In this document: positions 5,230-6,147 of the stretch, piece by piece
How the letters are laid out: each line of letters starts with the position of its first letter
How positions within the stretch are numbered: position 1 is the stretch's first letter
Assembly (NCBI GenBank): GCA_030040825.1
Contig: JASHSY010000003.1
Location: forward strand, 1 to 6,147
DNA length: 6,147 nucleotides
Source: Xanthobacteraceae bacterium
GTDB lineage: Bacteria; Pseudomonadota; Alphaproteobacteria; Rhizobiales; Xanthobacteraceae
Direction: 5' to 3'
Made by a program: the position numbers and the translations under genes
Notes under the pieces: generated by a model
What the model was told of the DNA's origin: nothing
Databases searched by the model: none
Seen by the model: the letters and a program-made list of their open reading frames with translations, nothing else

Positions 5230-6147
5230 TCACGCCGCCTTGCGGCCCCATAATTCCCGCGTGGCGAGCCGCGCACCTTCGGCCAGCGCCTCCAGCTTCG
5301 CCCACATGATCGAGGGATGCACGCGGCGCACATATGGCGTTTGCGCAAAGCCGCAATCGGTGCCGCCGATGACGTTCTCGCGCCCGACCAGCCGGGCGAT
5401 GCGGATGAGCCGCTCGGCCACCAGCTCCGGGTGCTCGACCACATTGGTCGAATGGCTGATCACGCCGGGAATGAGTTTCTTGCCCGGCGGTAGCCTGGTC
5501 TTTTCCCAGACCCGCCATTCATGCTCATGCCGCGGGTTGCCCATTTCGATGCAATAGGCGCCGGCTTTGACTTCGAGCACCAGGTCGACAATGTCCTTGA
5601 GCGGCACGTCAGTGACGTGCGGGGTGTTAAAGCTGCCCCAGCAGATGTGATAGCGGATGCGCTCGGCCGGCAGCCCTTCGATGGCGTGATTGAGCGCGGC
5701 GATCCGCACCGCCGCCCATTTGCGATAGCCGGCAAGATCGTCGGCGACGAACGCCACGTCATACATGTAGGGCAGGAACGCGTCGTCGATCTGCACCAAC
5801 AAGCCGGCGTCGACGATGGCCTTATATTCCTCGCGCAAAGCTTCGGCGAGCTTGAACAGAAATTCCTCGTCGTCCTTGTAATACTCGTTCTTGTGCCGCG
5901 GCACGGCGCTCGCCGGCGCGACCACCGGCAGGAAAGCGTCGGTCACCGCCGCACCCTTAAGCGCGGCCTTGAAGATCGCGATATCTTTTTGCAGCGCCGC
6001 CTGACCCTTGTAGGCGAGCGGGCCGACGCAGACGACCGTGCCGCGTTTCGGCAGCTTTTGGGTTGGGAAATATTCGGCGTAGAAATCAGGAAACATCTGC
6101 TGATCGCGTCCGGCGCCGCGCGGCGCTTCGACGGCGCGCTCCTCGAT
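5230..6147 (-). CDS. MetE C-domain-like cobalamin-independent methyltransferase, N-terminus cut by window edge
   Basis: This is a zinc-dependent methyltransferase of the cobalamin-independent methionine synthase (MetE) C-terminal domain family, stand-alone type. The frame stays open to the right edge: 17 codons precede the Met at 6096 (IEERAVEAPRGAGRDQQ), so that Met is internal; family members of this type are roughly 370-390 residues. Counting from that Met, the zinc ligands of MetE are recognisable: HIC (His150, Cys152), Glu184 in CIEMGN and Cys248 in GTDCGF. QIDDAFLP (102-109) corresponds to the IDEP strand of MetE. Without the MetE N-terminal domain these enzymes may use other methyl or thiol partners, and epoxyalkane:coenzyme M transferases share the fold, so methionine synthesis is not established. 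It is convergent with pobA, 127 bp apart, with no sign of a functional link. Confidence 0.93.
   Translation of the reverse strand: MEERAVEAPRGAGRDQQMFPDFYAEYFPTQKLPKRGTVVCVGPLAYKGQAALQKDIAIFKAALKGAAVTDAFLPVVAPASAVPRHKNEYYKDDEEFLFKLAEALREEYKAIVDAGLLVQIDDAFLPYMYDVAFVADDLAGYRKWAAVRIAALNHAIEGLPAERIRYHICWGSFNTPHVTDVPLKDIVDLVLEVKAGAYCIEMGNPRHEHEWRVWEKTRLPPGKKLIPGVISHSTNVVEHPELVAERLIRIARLVGRENVIGGTDCGFAQTPYVRRVHPSIMWAKLEALAEGARLATRELWGRKAA

Overview
The window is GC-rich, densely coded DNA from an alphaproteobacterium, most likely of the Hyphomicrobiales (Bradyrhizobium, Rhodopseudomonas or Pseudolabrys-like). The evidence is the gene order rplU-rpmA-acetyltransferase, the style of the small Cys-containing secreted and single-span membrane proteins, and PobA and a MetE-like enzyme close to rhizobial forms. 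This placement rests on recognition of the protein sequences, not on a database search.

Left part (1-1590, minus strand): the ribosomal protein operon rplU (bL21) then rpmA (bL27), with a well-formed sigma70-type promoter, a structured leader of roughly 120 nt and a strong intrinsic terminator after rpmA. A GNAT acetyltransferase follows immediately beyond the terminator and runs off the left edge. bL21 carries a 73-residue Lys/Ala/Pro tail.

Middle part (1700-3824): a plus-strand NADP-type beta-hydroxyacid dehydrogenase is divergent from rplU. Three small minus-strand genes follow: a one-span membrane protein that overlaps the dehydrogenase tail to tail, a secreted four-Cys protein with a His/Arg-rich tail, and a basic single-span membrane protein with two Cys in its periplasmic part. 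None of the three has a function I can assign.

Right part (3936-6147): pobA, 4-hydroxybenzoate 3-monooxygenase, makes protocatechuate for the beta-ketoadipate pathway. It is divergent from the last small membrane protein, and the shared 111-bp gap holds a perfect 15-bp palindrome. No pobR regulator or protocatechuate genes are in view. Convergent to pobA is a MetE C-domain-like enzyme with an intact zinc site, whose N-terminus lies beyond the right edge.

The window is mostly ordinary chromosome: I see no mobile element, CRISPR array, tRNA, rRNA or defence cassette. The points worth a second look are regulatory (leader hairpin, terminator next to a ribosome site, palindrome at pobA) and the small secreted or membrane proteins.
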